Assembly: GCA_963797335.1 (NCBI GenBank)
Contig: CAWCOU010000002.1
Span: forward strand, 1-43,475
DNA length: 43,475 bases
Direction of reading: 5' to 3'
Source: CAWCOU01 sp963797335
Lineage (GTDB): Bacteria > Pseudomonadota > Gammaproteobacteria > JAURND01
Made by a program: the position numbers and the translations under genes. Under the pieces are notes generated by a model that worked only from the letters and a program-made list of their open reading frames with translations, did no database searches and was not told the DNA's origin. Each line of letters opens with the position of its first letter. The stretch's first letter is position 1. Below are positions 17,272 to 26,151 of this stretch, one piece after another.

Positions 17272-17529
17272 CTACCTCATCAGGCAGCGGCTGCTTTCTT
17301 GTTCTGTTTGCTTTGTTTGTTCTGGCGGTAATTTTCTTTTCTTAGGATTAGAGTCCCTGGGTTCTTTTGGATCAGGGGTTTGGCCACTCTTAGAATCAGA
17401 GCTTGTATTAACACCCTTCATTTCTGTTTCCAGTTGCGATAAAAATAAATCATTGAATTTTTTTAGACGGCCACAATTAGGAAAAACGATAGCTATTTTG
17501 TCTCCTTCTATGATGATAGGGGATGGCAT
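17272..17529 (-). CDS. Small unknown protein with NLS-like basic patch
   Basis: 85 aa, family not recognised. The start ATG at 17529 has AGAGG about 5 bases upstream. The first 40 residues are mixed hydrophobic (PSPIIIEGDKIAIVFPNCGR). The rest is polar and low in complexity, with NPKKRKLPPEQTK near residue 65, which matches the classical monopartite nuclear localisation pattern K-K/R-x-K/R. It ends in Cys-Leu-Met-Arg, which has a Cys at -4 but an unfavourable last residue for prenylation. It lies 39 bases upstream of the CaaX-box gene on the same strand, so the two are probably one transcript. A eukaryotic targeting role is inference. Confidence 0.55.
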   Translation of the reverse strand: MPSPIIIEGDKIAIVFPNCGRLKKFNDLFLSQLETEMKGVNTSSDSKSGQTPDPKEPRDSNPKKRKLPPEQTKQTEQESSRCLMR

Positions 17530-17661
17530 ATCCTCTTTTTATAGGTTTAATTTTCTTAAAAATCCAATTCACAGACCCATTATTAAAGATAACATATTGT
17601 GTATAGCGATGCAGCTCGAAATTTGGAGAAATTGCTAAAAGCAGGGTATTATTTACCTGAT

Positions 17662-18531
17662 TTAATGGCTAAGGGGAATTGTATATTGGCTGATTAAAAT
17701 AGGGGTGATATGCGTCAACTGATAAATGACCAGTGGCGCCAGAATTAGGGTGGCGGCTAAATAACCACATATGCGGTTTTTGGGGTCGGTTTGCTGCAAA
17801 AAAAGCCTTAATTGTTTCTGAGAGGTGGGTTTGCGAAAAAACCGATATAACCATTCGGAAATCATAATCGCGACCACGCCATCGGCAATGGTGTGTACCT
17901 TTAATGTCAAGGCACCTATGCACATGCCAATAAACCAGACCATGAAAAAATAACGTAAAAATTTCAATCGCTCCATCGCGTAGCGCAATACAATCCAACC
18001 GCTGCCGATGTGATAGGAGGGAAAAGAGTTCCACGGGGATGTCATGCCTAAAATAAAACGGGCATTCTCGTGCAGAAATCCCGGTTGATTAAGCTGCTGC
18101 CAAAAGGCTGGAAAGCTGGGGTATTGCCAAATCATCGTGCAAGTAGGTAGCAGTAAATAAATCGTAAAGTGAATGGTTAAGGTGAGAAGGCAGGTTAATA
18201 ACATCCGATAAAAGAACAGCAAATCAAAGCGGCTCTGAATAAAGAGCAACCAAGAAAAAAGAAAAGGGATGGCTAAGGCACTGGAATAGAATAAAGACCA
18301 GGTCGCTGAGAAGGGAATGGCTTGGTCCAGCGGGCTCATCAACCAATGAATGTAATTGACGCCGCGACTCATAACGACGTTACCAATAAAACCGTATTGC
18401 GCCCAATAGCACAGCATGATGACGAATAAGAGCGCGATTTCCAACGCACGCATAAAGCTGCTGCGGGTGAGCATGCGAGTGGGTTGTGGCGCCAAAAAGG
18501 CAGAAGCTTCTCGTGGGATGGAATGGCTCAT
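17662..18531 (-). CDS. PAP2-type integral membrane lipid phosphatase or phosphotransferase
   Basis: 289 aa with about six hydrophobic segments. Two PAP2 superfamily motifs are visible near residues 165-215: SFPSYHIGSGW, with its His, and KVHTIADGVVA (His-x3-Asp), the catalytic pair. The first motif of classical phosphatases (KxxxxxxRP) is not evident, which is also true of Aur1/sphingomyelin-synthase-type enzymes that transfer head groups to ceramide. Located 1.3 kb from the sphingolipid genes but on the opposite strand, it is a candidate for lipid head-group transfer or for dephosphorylating the DgkA product. Undecaprenyl or phosphatidate phosphatase activity cannot be ruled out. It follows def by 16 bases. 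Confidence 0.72.
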   Translation of the reverse strand: MSHSIPREASAFLAPQPTRMLTRSSFMRALEIALLFVIMLCYWAQYGFIGNVVMSRGVNYIHWLMSPLDQAIPFSATWSLFYSSALAIPFLFSWLLFIQSRFDLLFFYRMLLTCLLTLTIHFTIYLLLPTCTMIWQYPSFPAFWQQLNQPGFLHENARFILGMTSPWNSFPSYHIGSGWIVLRYAMERLKFLRYFFMVWFIGMCIGALTLKVHTIADGVVAIMISEWLYRFFRKPTSQKQLRLFLQQTDPKNRICGYLAATLILAPLVIYQLTHITPILISQYTIPLSH

Positions 18532-18547
18532 AGCTGTTATTTGTTAA

Positions 18548-19177
18548 TCATAACTCATTTCTAGAATCGGGTGAACGCGGAGAGGAGTTGTCGATTTGTA
18601 ATTCTTCACATGTTTGTTGGATAGGCTTATGAAGCCAATACCTTCGAAAATTATCCACCGACATTAAACTGCGCGGGCGCATATGATCGCAGCAGAGTCG
18701 ACCGTGCAGATGGTCGATTTCGTGTTGCAGAATGCGGGCATACCAACCGCTGGCCTTAATCACCACCGGCTCCGCCCTTTCATTCAGGCATTCCACGGTT
18801 ACTGTTTTGGCTCGAGGTACTAATGCCACTAGGCTTGCTATGCTAAGGCATCCCTCAAAAAATGTCACGGATTCCGGCCCTTTTACTAATTTTGGATTAA
18901 TGATAGCATGAAATGGCACCGGTTGCCGACCTTGTTCTGCTACCAAGGAGGGGGGTAGGCTCTGGCTGTATTCAGGACGGTCTTCAATCACCAGCAGTTG
19001 AATGGATAAGCCGATTTGTGGGGCAGCCAGGCCGACTCCAGGTGCGTCACGCAGGGTGTGTTGCATTTGTTGAATCAGTACTTGTGTTTGTTCTTGTTTG
19101 ATTTCTTCTACTGTTAAGGGTCTGGCGGTTTGACGTAATACCAGCTCACCGGCTTGCAAGATTTTAAATATCACCAT
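18548..19177 (-). CDS. def: Peptide deformylase
   Basis: Removes the formyl group from N-terminal Met of new proteins, in the cytosol near the ribosome. All three family motifs are present: GVGLAAPQIG (motif 1, near residue 47), EGCLS (motif 2, the metal-binding Cys, near 109) and QHEIDHLHG (motif 3, two His ligands and catalytic Glu, near 152). At 209 aa it is longer than E. coli Def (169 aa), with an insert after QLLVIEDRPEYSQ and a polar C-terminal tail. AAAGGA is 6 bases upstream of the ATG. It is probably a second, non-canonical copy, since it lacks the usual fmt neighbour and is followed by the PAP2 gene. Confidence 0.93.
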   Translation of the reverse strand: MVIFKILQAGELVLRQTARPLTVEEIKQEQTQVLIQQMQHTLRDAPGVGLAAPQIGLSIQLLVIEDRPEYSQSLPPSLVAEQGRQPVPFHAIINPKLVKGPESVTFFEGCLSIASLVALVPRAKTVTVECLNERAEPVVIKASGWYARILQHEIDHLHGRLCCDHMRPRSLMSVDNFRRYWLHKPIQQTCEELQIDNSSPRSPDSRNEL

Positions 19178-19291
19178 TTTTTCCTTTGAATGAATGAGTC
19201 ATTGGTACACCTGGGAGCGCAGGCGGCTCGTCCATAATTCTAGTCGTTAACGAACATGTGGGCAAGCTGCCAGCGCTGCCAGGGGTTATGC

Positions 19292-21373
19292 TCAAATTGT
19301 TTTCAACAAAGGTTTGGTAGAATCATTGGTTGGTGGGGCAGGTTGAGTACCCGTTTTGATTGGAGCAAATATATCTTGAAAAAGTCTACGAGCACTCATT
19401 GGGGGTGTGGTGTCTACTCGTTTTAAAATAGCCTCATATTGTTTCAGTAATTTCTGATGGTTAATTAACTCTTTTTTTAATGTAGCATTCTCCTCTTTAG
19501 CATTTTTCTTTGCATAAGAATCAGAAGAAGTGGTGGTAATAGCCGTATTCTTTGCTATTTCAAGTTTCTCAGACTTTATTTTTTCCGATAATTCTTCTTT
19601 TAGCGTGATAAATTGTTTTTTTATTTTTGTAAGGAGTTTTTTATACTCCTTCTGAACCAAGGGTTCTGGCGATTTTGAGGGAGTCATGCTAGAACGCGAT
19701 GAGCGAGAGTCGTGTTTTTTTAGCTCTCTCTCAGAAGGCATTGTGGCAGCTCTCTGGTGTGAAATATTCATAGCCCGCATTTGATTATATAAAATAGCTG
19801 TTTTCCGCCCAATCAAAATAAGCATCTGAAGACACTGCTTGTATTTATAAAGAGGGTCTTTTCGATCATTTTGTTTAAGTGGAACATCCGGAATTCCGTT
19901 GAGAATTTTTTCTAAAGACTGGTATCTGGCCAGCACATAATCGTAAACGGTGTTTAAACTTGCCATCAAAGAAATATCATACGCATCAAATTTTAGTTTA
20001 CCATAGGCAACATTAAAAAACTTCTCGAACAATTCGCTATCATTAGTTTTAAAAATGGCTTTAAATAAATTACTTCCTTGAAAAGAGGGCAAATCATGAC
20101 GCCCGGAAATAGTGCATTGAATAAAATAAGTGATCTCGACAATATTCCTGCGTTGGTTGTTTAAGTTAATTAATTTTTCCGGGAAGGAAGGAGCGACTGA
20201 CGACAAGGTGCCTGATTTGGGGGAGCTGTATCGTGATTGTTTTGAAGTAGAGTTAGGGGAAGTTGAGGAGGAGTTCTCGGAGTTCTCGTTGACTGTAGAT
20301 GTGGATATGATGGCTATATCTATGTTTAATAATTTTCTTTTAAAGATTGAAAAATCGAATGCTTTCCAGAGTAACGAATCCATGTATTTTGGCTCTCGAT
20401 GTTCTTTGATTTTCTTAAAATTGGCTTGAAATACAGTGAAGTCGCTGTGAATTAATGCTTGCATCAGGCCGTCAAACTCCGTAGACAGGACTAAATGGCT
20501 TCTAGACAGATAAAGATCTCTTAAAGAAAAAATGTAGCCACGCTGATAGTTGAGGTATTCTAAATTTTTTGAGTGGGTAGGCTTGTGGAAAAATCCAATC
20601 TGATACAAAGTTTGAAATGCTTCAAAAAATCGTTCAATCGTGGCCACCTGTTCCTCTAGCGATTTTTTGGCTTGTAGTTCCTTTAATTTTTTGTCAAATC
20701 CTTGCTTAAATTCCAAGAATGTGGGGACAAAAAACAGGTTATCAAAATGAAAATAATTGTGAGAAAACAGATGTCTGCTGGTGCAGTATTCTAAGAAGGA
20801 ATAGACCCGTACTAAGCTAGCATCGAAATTTTTGTTGTTCTTTTCCTTTTCATCATCGGGAACAACGGATTCTTTTGGGAGTAGTTTGGTTCTTTTTGAA
20901 TCAAACTCATAACAATCGAGCACTTTTTGCATGGGTTCATTTTGCAAAAAAGTAACGATTTTCAGAAGTTGCTCACTTTCGGATTTGAGGATGTCTAGTA
21001 GGTGAGTATATTCTTTTTTTCCCATTAGCTCGGTTTTAGCGGCTATTATTTTTTGAAAAAGAGAATATAATTGATTGGAAATAACTGGGAGTGAGCGAGT
21101 GTCGTGAAATATTTGATCATGGTATAACGCGATAGCGCACAAGCGCGAAATAAGTGCAACCTGCGCTTCCAGAGTGCGACATTCTTTCCTAAATGATGAA
21201 AGTGTTTGTTTGACGAGCAGTGCTGCCTTTGACGGTTTTCGCTTTTTGAATTCTTTTTTTTCTCCAGTCTTTAAGCCGAGAAGAGGGATGTTATCTTTCT
21301 GCTTTAAATCTGGTGTAGAGGCTTCGTCTCGTTCTAAAATCGGTGTTAAGCTTCCTTTCGAATCTCGGGACAT
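19292..21373 (-). CDS. Large unknown coiled-coil protein, effector-like
   Basis: 693 aa, no family recognised, no signal peptide or membrane segment. The first 50 residues are polar with a basic cluster (KKEFKKRKPSKAA). Residues about 55-530 are largely helical and Lys/Leu/Phe-rich. A Ser/Asn-rich linker sits near 365-395 (STSTVNENSENSSSTSPNST). A long predicted coiled coil covers about 580-660 (LLTKIKKQFITLKEELSEK and KKNAKEENATLKKELINHQK). A Pro/Thr-rich tail follows (TQPAPPTNDSTKPLL). This mosaic of helical region, low-complexity linkers and coiled coil resembles type IV secretion effectors of Legionellales, but no domain supports a specific role. It stands between xylA and def on the same strand. 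Confidence 0.7.
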   Translation of the reverse strand: MSRDSKGSLTPILERDEASTPDLKQKDNIPLLGLKTGEKKEFKKRKPSKAALLVKQTLSSFRKECRTLEAQVALISRLCAIALYHDQIFHDTRSLPVISNQLYSLFQKIIAAKTELMGKKEYTHLLDILKSESEQLLKIVTFLQNEPMQKVLDCYEFDSKRTKLLPKESVVPDDEKEKNNKNFDASLVRVYSFLEYCTSRHLFSHNYFHFDNLFFVPTFLEFKQGFDKKLKELQAKKSLEEQVATIERFFEAFQTLYQIGFFHKPTHSKNLEYLNYQRGYIFSLRDLYLSRSHLVLSTEFDGLMQALIHSDFTVFQANFKKIKEHREPKYMDSLLWKAFDFSIFKRKLLNIDIAIISTSTVNENSENSSSTSPNSTSKQSRYSSPKSGTLSSVAPSFPEKLINLNNQRRNIVEITYFIQCTISGRHDLPSFQGSNLFKAIFKTNDSELFEKFFNVAYGKLKFDAYDISLMASLNTVYDYVLARYQSLEKILNGIPDVPLKQNDRKDPLYKYKQCLQMLILIGRKTAILYNQMRAMNISHQRAATMPSERELKKHDSRSSRSSMTPSKSPEPLVQKEYKKLLTKIKKQFITLKEELSEKIKSEKLEIAKNTAITTTSSDSYAKKNAKEENATLKKELINHQKLLKQYEAILKRVDTTPPMSARRLFQDIFAPIKTGTQPAPPTNDSTKPLLKTI

Positions 21374-21441
21374 TTTTTATAATTCCACATTATTATTATT
21401 AGTTTTTCCTGGGGGGCGCGGGCGGGCCCCGCTCCCAGAGC

Positions 21442-22755
21442 TTATATCTGATGGTTCACTAAATTTTCTAACCATTCCTGCCGACCTGAAACAGGCAGGG
21501 GGTTGAGATTATTCGTCAATACATGCTTTTCTATAGCAGCCATATCCAATCGCTTGTTCAATAAATCCGCACCCAAGCCAGTGTCCCATTTAGCGTATCG
21601 TTGCTTGACGAAATCCGTTAAATTTTTCTCAGCCAGCATTTTTTCAGCAATTAATAAGCCTCGTGCCAATGTATCAACGCCGCTGATATGCCCGTAAAAC
21701 ATATCTTCCAGATCAATACTCTGCCTGCGTAATTTGGTATCGAAATTAAAACCACCGGTGGTAAAACCGCCTTGTTGCAAAATGTAATACCAGACTTGCG
21801 CCGTTTCACTTAAATCCAATGGAAATTGATCGGTATCCCAACCCAATTGCGGGTCACCGCGATTGGCGTCAATGCTGCCGAACAAACCATTCGCACACGC
21901 ATAAGCCACTTCATGGGGAAAAGTATGGCCGGATAACGTAGCGTGATTCGCTTCAATATTAACTTTAAATTCCTTGGCTAAATCGTATTTTTGCAAAAAG
22001 GCAAATACCGTGGCAGTGTCGTAATCGTACTGATGCTTAGTTGGTTCGCACGGTTTAGGTTCAATTAATAACGTGCCTTTGTAACCGACTTTGTGTTTGT
22101 ATTCGACCAATAGCGACAGGAAACGCGCCATTTGATCGGCTTCGCGACGTAAATCGGTATTCAATAGTGTGTCATACCCTTCTCGGCCACCCCAAAGCAC
22201 GTAATTTGCGCCGTTTAGTTGCCGGGTAAGATCGAATACTTGTTTGACTTGCGCGACGGCATAAGCAAATACATCGGGGTCAGGGTTGGTGGCCGCGCCA
22301 GCCATGTAGCGGCGATGGCTGAATAAATTCGCGGTGCCCCATAACAATTGTATTCCTGTTTTCTCCATGGCCGCGTTGATTTTTTCAGCAATGTGTTGGA
22401 GGTTTTTATTCGATTCTGCCAGGGTTTTTCCTTCTGGTGCGATGTCGCGGTCATGAAATGCAAAGAAGGGCAGGCCTAGTTTACTGATAAATTCAAACGC
22501 CGCGTCGACACGTTGTTCTGCCAGCTGTAGAGGATCTTGTGCTGTTAACCAGGGTCGATCAAAAGTAGGTTCACCAAAAATATCATGACCCGTCCAGCAA
22601 AAGGTATGCCAGAAGCAAACCGAAGGGCGCAAATGTTCTGCCATGGTTTTACCCAGGACTTTTTTGTTGGCGTCGTAATAGCGATAAGCGAGCGGGTTTT
22701 TGCTCTGCGGACCTTCGTAAGGGATGCGGCTTATTTGAGGAAAAAATTCTGACAT
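21442..22755 (-). CDS. xylA: Xylose isomerase
   Basis: Converts D-xylose to D-xylulose, a metal-dependent TIM-barrel enzyme of the cytosol. 437 aa from ATG 22755, close to the 440 of E. coli XylA; the open frame runs further upstream but the family start is MSEFFPQISRIPYEG. Motifs seen: SVCFWHTFCWTGHD (catalytic His region), FFAFHDRDIAPEG, NYVLWGGREGYDTLLNTD, LIEPKPCEPTKHQYDYD (metal-binding Glu and substrate-contacting Lys) and FKVNIEANHATLSGH (metal ligands). It is 10 bases downstream of the IcmL-like gene, which in turn follows xylB, so the operon order is xylB, icmL-like, xylA. No XylR or xylose transporter is visible. Confidence 0.96.
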   Translation of the reverse strand: MSEFFPQISRIPYEGPQSKNPLAYRYYDANKKVLGKTMAEHLRPSVCFWHTFCWTGHDIFGEPTFDRPWLTAQDPLQLAEQRVDAAFEFISKLGLPFFAFHDRDIAPEGKTLAESNKNLQHIAEKINAAMEKTGIQLLWGTANLFSHRRYMAGAATNPDPDVFAYAVAQVKQVFDLTRQLNGANYVLWGGREGYDTLLNTDLRREADQMARFLSLLVEYKHKVGYKGTLLIEPKPCEPTKHQYDYDTATVFAFLQKYDLAKEFKVNIEANHATLSGHTFPHEVAYACANGLFGSIDANRGDPQLGWDTDQFPLDLSETAQVWYYILQQGGFTTGGFNFDTKLRRQSIDLEDMFYGHISGVDTLARGLLIAEKMLAEKNLTDFVKQRYAKWDTGLGADLLNKRLDMAAIEKHVLTNNLNPLPVSGRQEWLENLVNHQI

Positions 22756-22765
22756 GTGCGTCTCA

Positions 22766-23311
22766 TTATTTAAATGCAGTTGAAAATGACACAATGGCGA
22801 GTCCCTGGGCATTGACTTCTTTGGGGACTCTGCTGACCTGGACCGTTGCCGTTCCTTTTTGAATTTTACTTGAAGAAGGATTAGCAGGATTGGTGAAGAC
22901 CACTTGCACGGGCACGGCAATTTTCCAGGTATAACCACCTTGAACAATGCCTTGATCCAGTATCTTGGCTGTCCCAGTGGAGGTGACTTTTACCGCCAGT
23001 TTATGTTTAACGACTAACGTGATATTTCCCGATTTTTCCAGCGCTGCATAGAATTCTTTCCAGGCATCGGGAGTAAAATAAGTCGAGGCATCTTTGAACA
23101 CTTGTTGGTAATTATTGTAATCATAACTTAAGGTATTCGTTACGGCGCGTTCCGTCCAGGCAAATAAGGCGCTTTGTGGAACCTCAGGGCTGGCCAACTG
23201 CTGGGTATTTACTTTTGTCGTCTCAGCGGCGAAAGCGGTTGACACAGTGGCGCTGAATAAGGCGACTAAGAGTAAGAGCCCGTGTAGGCTAAGATTATTC
23301 CAGTGCTTCAT
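22766..23311 (-). CDS. Periplasmic IcmL/DotI-domain protein
   Basis: 181 aa with a clear signal peptide (MKHWNNLSLHGLLLLVALFS to about residue 28, AFA-AE cut). The mature part fits the DotI/IcmL family of type IVB (Dot/Icm) secretion: ALFAWTERAVTNTLSYDYNNY, YFTPDAWKEFYAALEKSGN, a central ILDQGIVQGGYTWKIAVPVQV and a final beta-strand region. DotI proper has an N-terminal membrane anchor, while this one has a cleavable signal and stands alone, like the IcmL-like paralogues scattered in Legionellales genomes. AGGAG lies 8 bases before the ATG. It is placed between xylB and xylA with gaps of 55 and 10 bases, so it is co-transcribed with sugar genes. Confidence 0.8.
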   Translation of the reverse strand: MKHWNNLSLHGLLLLVALFSATVSTAFAAETTKVNTQQLASPEVPQSALFAWTERAVTNTLSYDYNNYQQVFKDASTYFTPDAWKEFYAALEKSGNITLVVKHKLAVKVTSTGTAKILDQGIVQGGYTWKIAVPVQVVFTNPANPSSSKIQKGTATVQVSRVPKEVNAQGLAIVSFSTAFK

Positions 23312-23366
23312 AGTCTGTTCTCCTAAAGTAAATAACCCAAATTTTCAATCTAAAGCAGTCTATTCA

Positions 23367-24836
23367 TTATTTCAAGTGATTTACAAACAGGGGTTGCAAA
23401 GCTGGGTATAATTGTTGATAAATTGCGCGTTTTTGCTGCAACTGCATAACCAATTGCGGGTCGGGTTCCACCACTTGCTCAACCGGAGGAGGCGCAAAGG
23501 CATGTAATGGATCAACCTTGTGCACACCTAGCCAGGCCAAACGCGCCGTTCCTAATGCAGCTCCCGCTTCCCTATCTTTTCGATAGGTGAGTGGACGATT
23601 TAATGCGGCTGCTAATAGCTTCCCCCAATAAACACTACGAGCACCACCACCGACCACTGACACTTCCCGAATAGGCAGCTGTGATTTCAGCATCGCCTGC
23701 TGACCATCCGCAAAAGCAAATGCCACGCCTTCCAATACAGCGCGGGTCAGATCGACTCGTTCAGTGGTATGGCTAAGGCCAAAGAAAACGCCACGGGCAT
23801 ACGGATCATTATGTGGCGTACGTTCACCTGATAAATAAGGAAGGAAAATGACTTTTTCCGAACGCTGGGGTAAACGCTCAGCCTCTTGGAGTAATTCTCC
23901 CGCAGTAGAGTTGACCACTCGCGCCAACCAATCCAAACAACTGGCAGCGCTGAGGCTCACGCTCATTTGGTGCCAGCGTTGCGGTAGGCAATGGCAAAAG
24001 GTGTGGATGGCATCGGCGACATTGGGTTGGTATGCATCTTGAGCGACAAAATACACTCCGGAGCTGCCCAGTGAAAGAAAGGCGCTGCCGGATTGAATTA
24101 CGTTCATGCTAATCGCTGAAGCGGCATTATCACCGCCACCGCCTACCACCACGGTTGTCGCAGGGATGCCCCATTGGGCAGCCAATGCTGGTGTCACTGT
24201 GCCGGTGATATCAGTGCCTTCGTATAACTGTGGCATGTGTTGTTCGCTCAAACCGGTGGCGGCCAGCATAACGTCTGACCAACGTCGTGCTCCGACATTA
24301 AGCCAGCTGGTTCCTGCTGCATCCGAGCAATCAGTTCCATACGTCGCCGTCATCCGCAGGCGGAGGTAATCTTTTGGCAGTAATACCTTAGTCACTTGCT
24401 GAAAAATACGGGGTTCGTGTTGAGCTACCCATAGCAATTTTGGCGCCGTAAAACCAGGCATGATGCGATTGCCAGTAATGGTGGCGTATTCGGGCACTGC
24501 TGTTTCCAGTTGCTGGCATTGGTCAAAAGAACGGCCATCGTTCCAGAGCATGGCTGGTCGCAACACCCGATCCTGCGCATCCAGCAATGTCGCACCATGC
24601 ATTTGCCCGGATAAACCAATGGCACGCACTTGGGCTAATTCCGCTGCGTGGCTGCGCCGCAACTCCGCCATGGCTGTGCAAGTGCCCTGCCACCAATCTT
24701 CCGGTGCCTGTTCCGACCACAAAGGCTGAGGGTTACTGATTTGCAAAGGCTGTGATGTTTGATGAACCAGCTGCTGCTCTTCATCCATTAACACAATTTT
24801 GACCGAAGAGGTGCCGAGATCTATGCCTAAATACAT
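23367..24836 (-). CDS. xylB: Xylulokinase
   Basis: Phosphorylates D-xylulose to xylulose 5-phosphate for the pentose phosphate pathway. 489 aa, as expected for FGGY-family sugar kinases. The N-terminal ATPase fold begins MYLGIDLGTSSVKIVLMDE. IGLSGQMHGATLLD near residue 75 is the substrate-binding segment, MLWNDGRS follows, then VVVGGGGDNAASAI with the catalytic Asp near 238 and LPYLSGERTPHNDP near 332. The C-terminal VVGGGARSVYWGKLLAAAL is the ATP-binding FGGY signature region. AAAGGA sits 8 bases before the ATG. It is the first gene of the operon with the IcmL-like gene and xylA. Confidence 0.96.
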   Translation of the reverse strand: MYLGIDLGTSSVKIVLMDEEQQLVHQTSQPLQISNPQPLWSEQAPEDWWQGTCTAMAELRRSHAAELAQVRAIGLSGQMHGATLLDAQDRVLRPAMLWNDGRSFDQCQQLETAVPEYATITGNRIMPGFTAPKLLWVAQHEPRIFQQVTKVLLPKDYLRLRMTATYGTDCSDAAGTSWLNVGARRWSDVMLAATGLSEQHMPQLYEGTDITGTVTPALAAQWGIPATTVVVGGGGDNAASAISMNVIQSGSAFLSLGSSGVYFVAQDAYQPNVADAIHTFCHCLPQRWHQMSVSLSAASCLDWLARVVNSTAGELLQEAERLPQRSEKVIFLPYLSGERTPHNDPYARGVFFGLSHTTERVDLTRAVLEGVAFAFADGQQAMLKSQLPIREVSVVGGGARSVYWGKLLAAALNRPLTYRKDREAGAALGTARLAWLGVHKVDPLHAFAPPPVEQVVEPDPQLVMQLQQKRAIYQQLYPALQPLFVNHLK

Positions 24837-24924
24837 GTGATATTCCTTTGAATATTTATTTAGCTAAATTAAACTACTACGATATTACTCTTTAAAAAAT
24901 AATGTATTGTTGTTTAATTTTAAA

Positions 24925-24967
24925 CCCCTCATCCGCCTTCGGCACCTTCTCCCACAGGGGGAGAAGG
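24925..24967. repeat. Single terminal repeat of the 200-bp inverted-repeat element
   Basis: This 43-base segment matches the right end of the elements at 14776-14976 and 30425-30624 (acccctcatccgcc then caccttctccca, gggagaagg). No second end lies nearby, so it is a relic or a recombined half. It sits in the spacer between divergent xylB and hemB and may fold as a hairpin in the hemB leader. Confidence 0.7.
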
Positions 24968-24998
24968 ATCCACGGGTAGAAGAGTGCTTTATTCCCTA

Positions 24999-26000
24999 AT
25001 GAGAATGAATACTGTGTCTACTTTCCCCATTACCCGTCTACGTCGATTACGCCACCACGAGAAAATTCGAGCCCTGATCCGTGCCACACGGCTCAGCCGC
25101 GAGGATGTTATTCTACCCCTCTTTATCAAAGCAGGCATCCAAGAAAAACAACCCATTACGGCAATGCCAGAGCATTACCAATTGAGTTTGAAAGCGCTTG
25201 CGGAAGAAATCCGCGTTATTCGCGATCTTGGTCTCCCAGGCGTGATTTTATTTGGTATTCCCCATCAAAAGGATGCCGTGGGTAGTGGCGCTTTTCAAAC
25301 CGAAGGCATCGTTCAACAAGCTATCCCACTCATTAAACAAATCGCCCCTGAGCTGCTGGTGATGACGGACGTTTGCTGCTGTGAATACACCGATCACGGT
25401 CATTGTGGCCCAATCACACAAATAAAAGGCCAGTGGTCAGTCGATAACGACGCCACCCTGGAGTTATTAATTCGTCAGGCCGTCAGCCATGCGAAAGCAG
25501 GTGCCGATATTATTGCACCGAGCGGCATGATGGATGGCATGGTTGCCGCCATTCGTCGAGGCTTGGATGCCGCAGGTTTCCAGCATTTGCCTATCCTCAG
25601 TTATTCCTGCAAATTTGCTTCTGCTTTTTATGGCCCTTTTCGAGAGGCAGCTGAAAGCACCCCGCAATTCGGCGATCGTCGTGGTTACCAGATGGACGGG
25701 GCTAATGCGGCTGAGGCATTACGGGAAGCGGAACAAGATATGGCCGAAGGGGCTGATATGTTGATGGTGAAACCGGCTGGAGCGTATTTGGATGTGATTT
25801 ATCGGCTAAAGCAGTTGTACCCCGGCGTACCCTTAGGTGCTTATCAAGTCAGTGGTGAATACGCTATGATAAAAGCCGCCGCTGCCAACGGCTGGCTGGA
25901 TGAAAAGCAAACAGCCCTGGAATCGCTACTGGCCATTAAACGCGCTGGCGCCGATTTTATCCTAACGTATTTTGCTAAAGATGTGGTGAAATGGTTATAA
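24999..26000 (+). CDS. hemB: Delta-aminolevulinic acid dehydratase (porphobilinogen synthase)
   Basis: Condenses two 5-aminolevulinate molecules to porphobilinogen in heme synthesis. TIM-barrel, about 333 aa. Visible: TRLRRLRHHEKIRALIRAT, LPLFIKAGI, the Cys-rich metal site DVCCCEYTDHGHCGPI near residue 125, APSGMMDGMVAAIR, the two Schiff-base lysines in SYSCKFASAFYGPFR and MLMVKPAGAYLDV, and GAYQVSGEYAMIKAA. The DVCxCxYTxHGHC motif points to a zinc-dependent type. The start is uncertain: GTG 24984, ATG 24999 and ATG 25005 are in frame, and none has a clear ribosome site. It stands alone, divergent from xylB. Confidence 0.96.
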   Translation: MRMNTVSTFPITRLRRLRHHEKIRALIRATRLSREDVILPLFIKAGIQEKQPITAMPEHYQLSLKALAEEIRVIRDLGLPGVILFGIPHQKDAVGSGAFQTEGIVQQAIPLIKQIAPELLVMTDVCCCEYTDHGHCGPITQIKGQWSVDNDATLELLIRQAVSHAKAGADIIAPSGMMDGMVAAIRRGLDAAGFQHLPILSYSCKFASAFYGPFREAAESTPQFGDRRGYQMDGANAAEALREAEQDMAEGADMLMVKPAGAYLDVIYRLKQLYPGVPLGAYQVSGEYAMIKAAAANGWLDEKQTALESLLAIKRAGADFILTYFAKDVVKWL

Positions 26001-26151
26001 CCCCGCTTGCTCAGGATTTGTAAGTTAAGAGGTTTATAATATAGACTATAAGCGGCCTATTTAACGAAACCTTAAGGTTAAGAATTTATAATAGAAAATC
26101 ATGCTTAACTAAGGAATGACAAGCTTAAATAATTCAATTTTGAGGAAAAAA

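Noticed and set aside
17272..17286. Cys-Leu-Met-Arg end of the 85-residue protein as a second CaaX box
   Set aside because: A final Arg is a poor substrate residue for both farnesyl- and geranylgeranyltransferase, so the Cys at -4 alone is not enough.
20130..20429. 99-residue plus-strand ORF inside the 693-residue gene
   Set aside because: Antisense to a long continuous frame; its acidic stretch mirrors the Ser-rich linker on the other strand.
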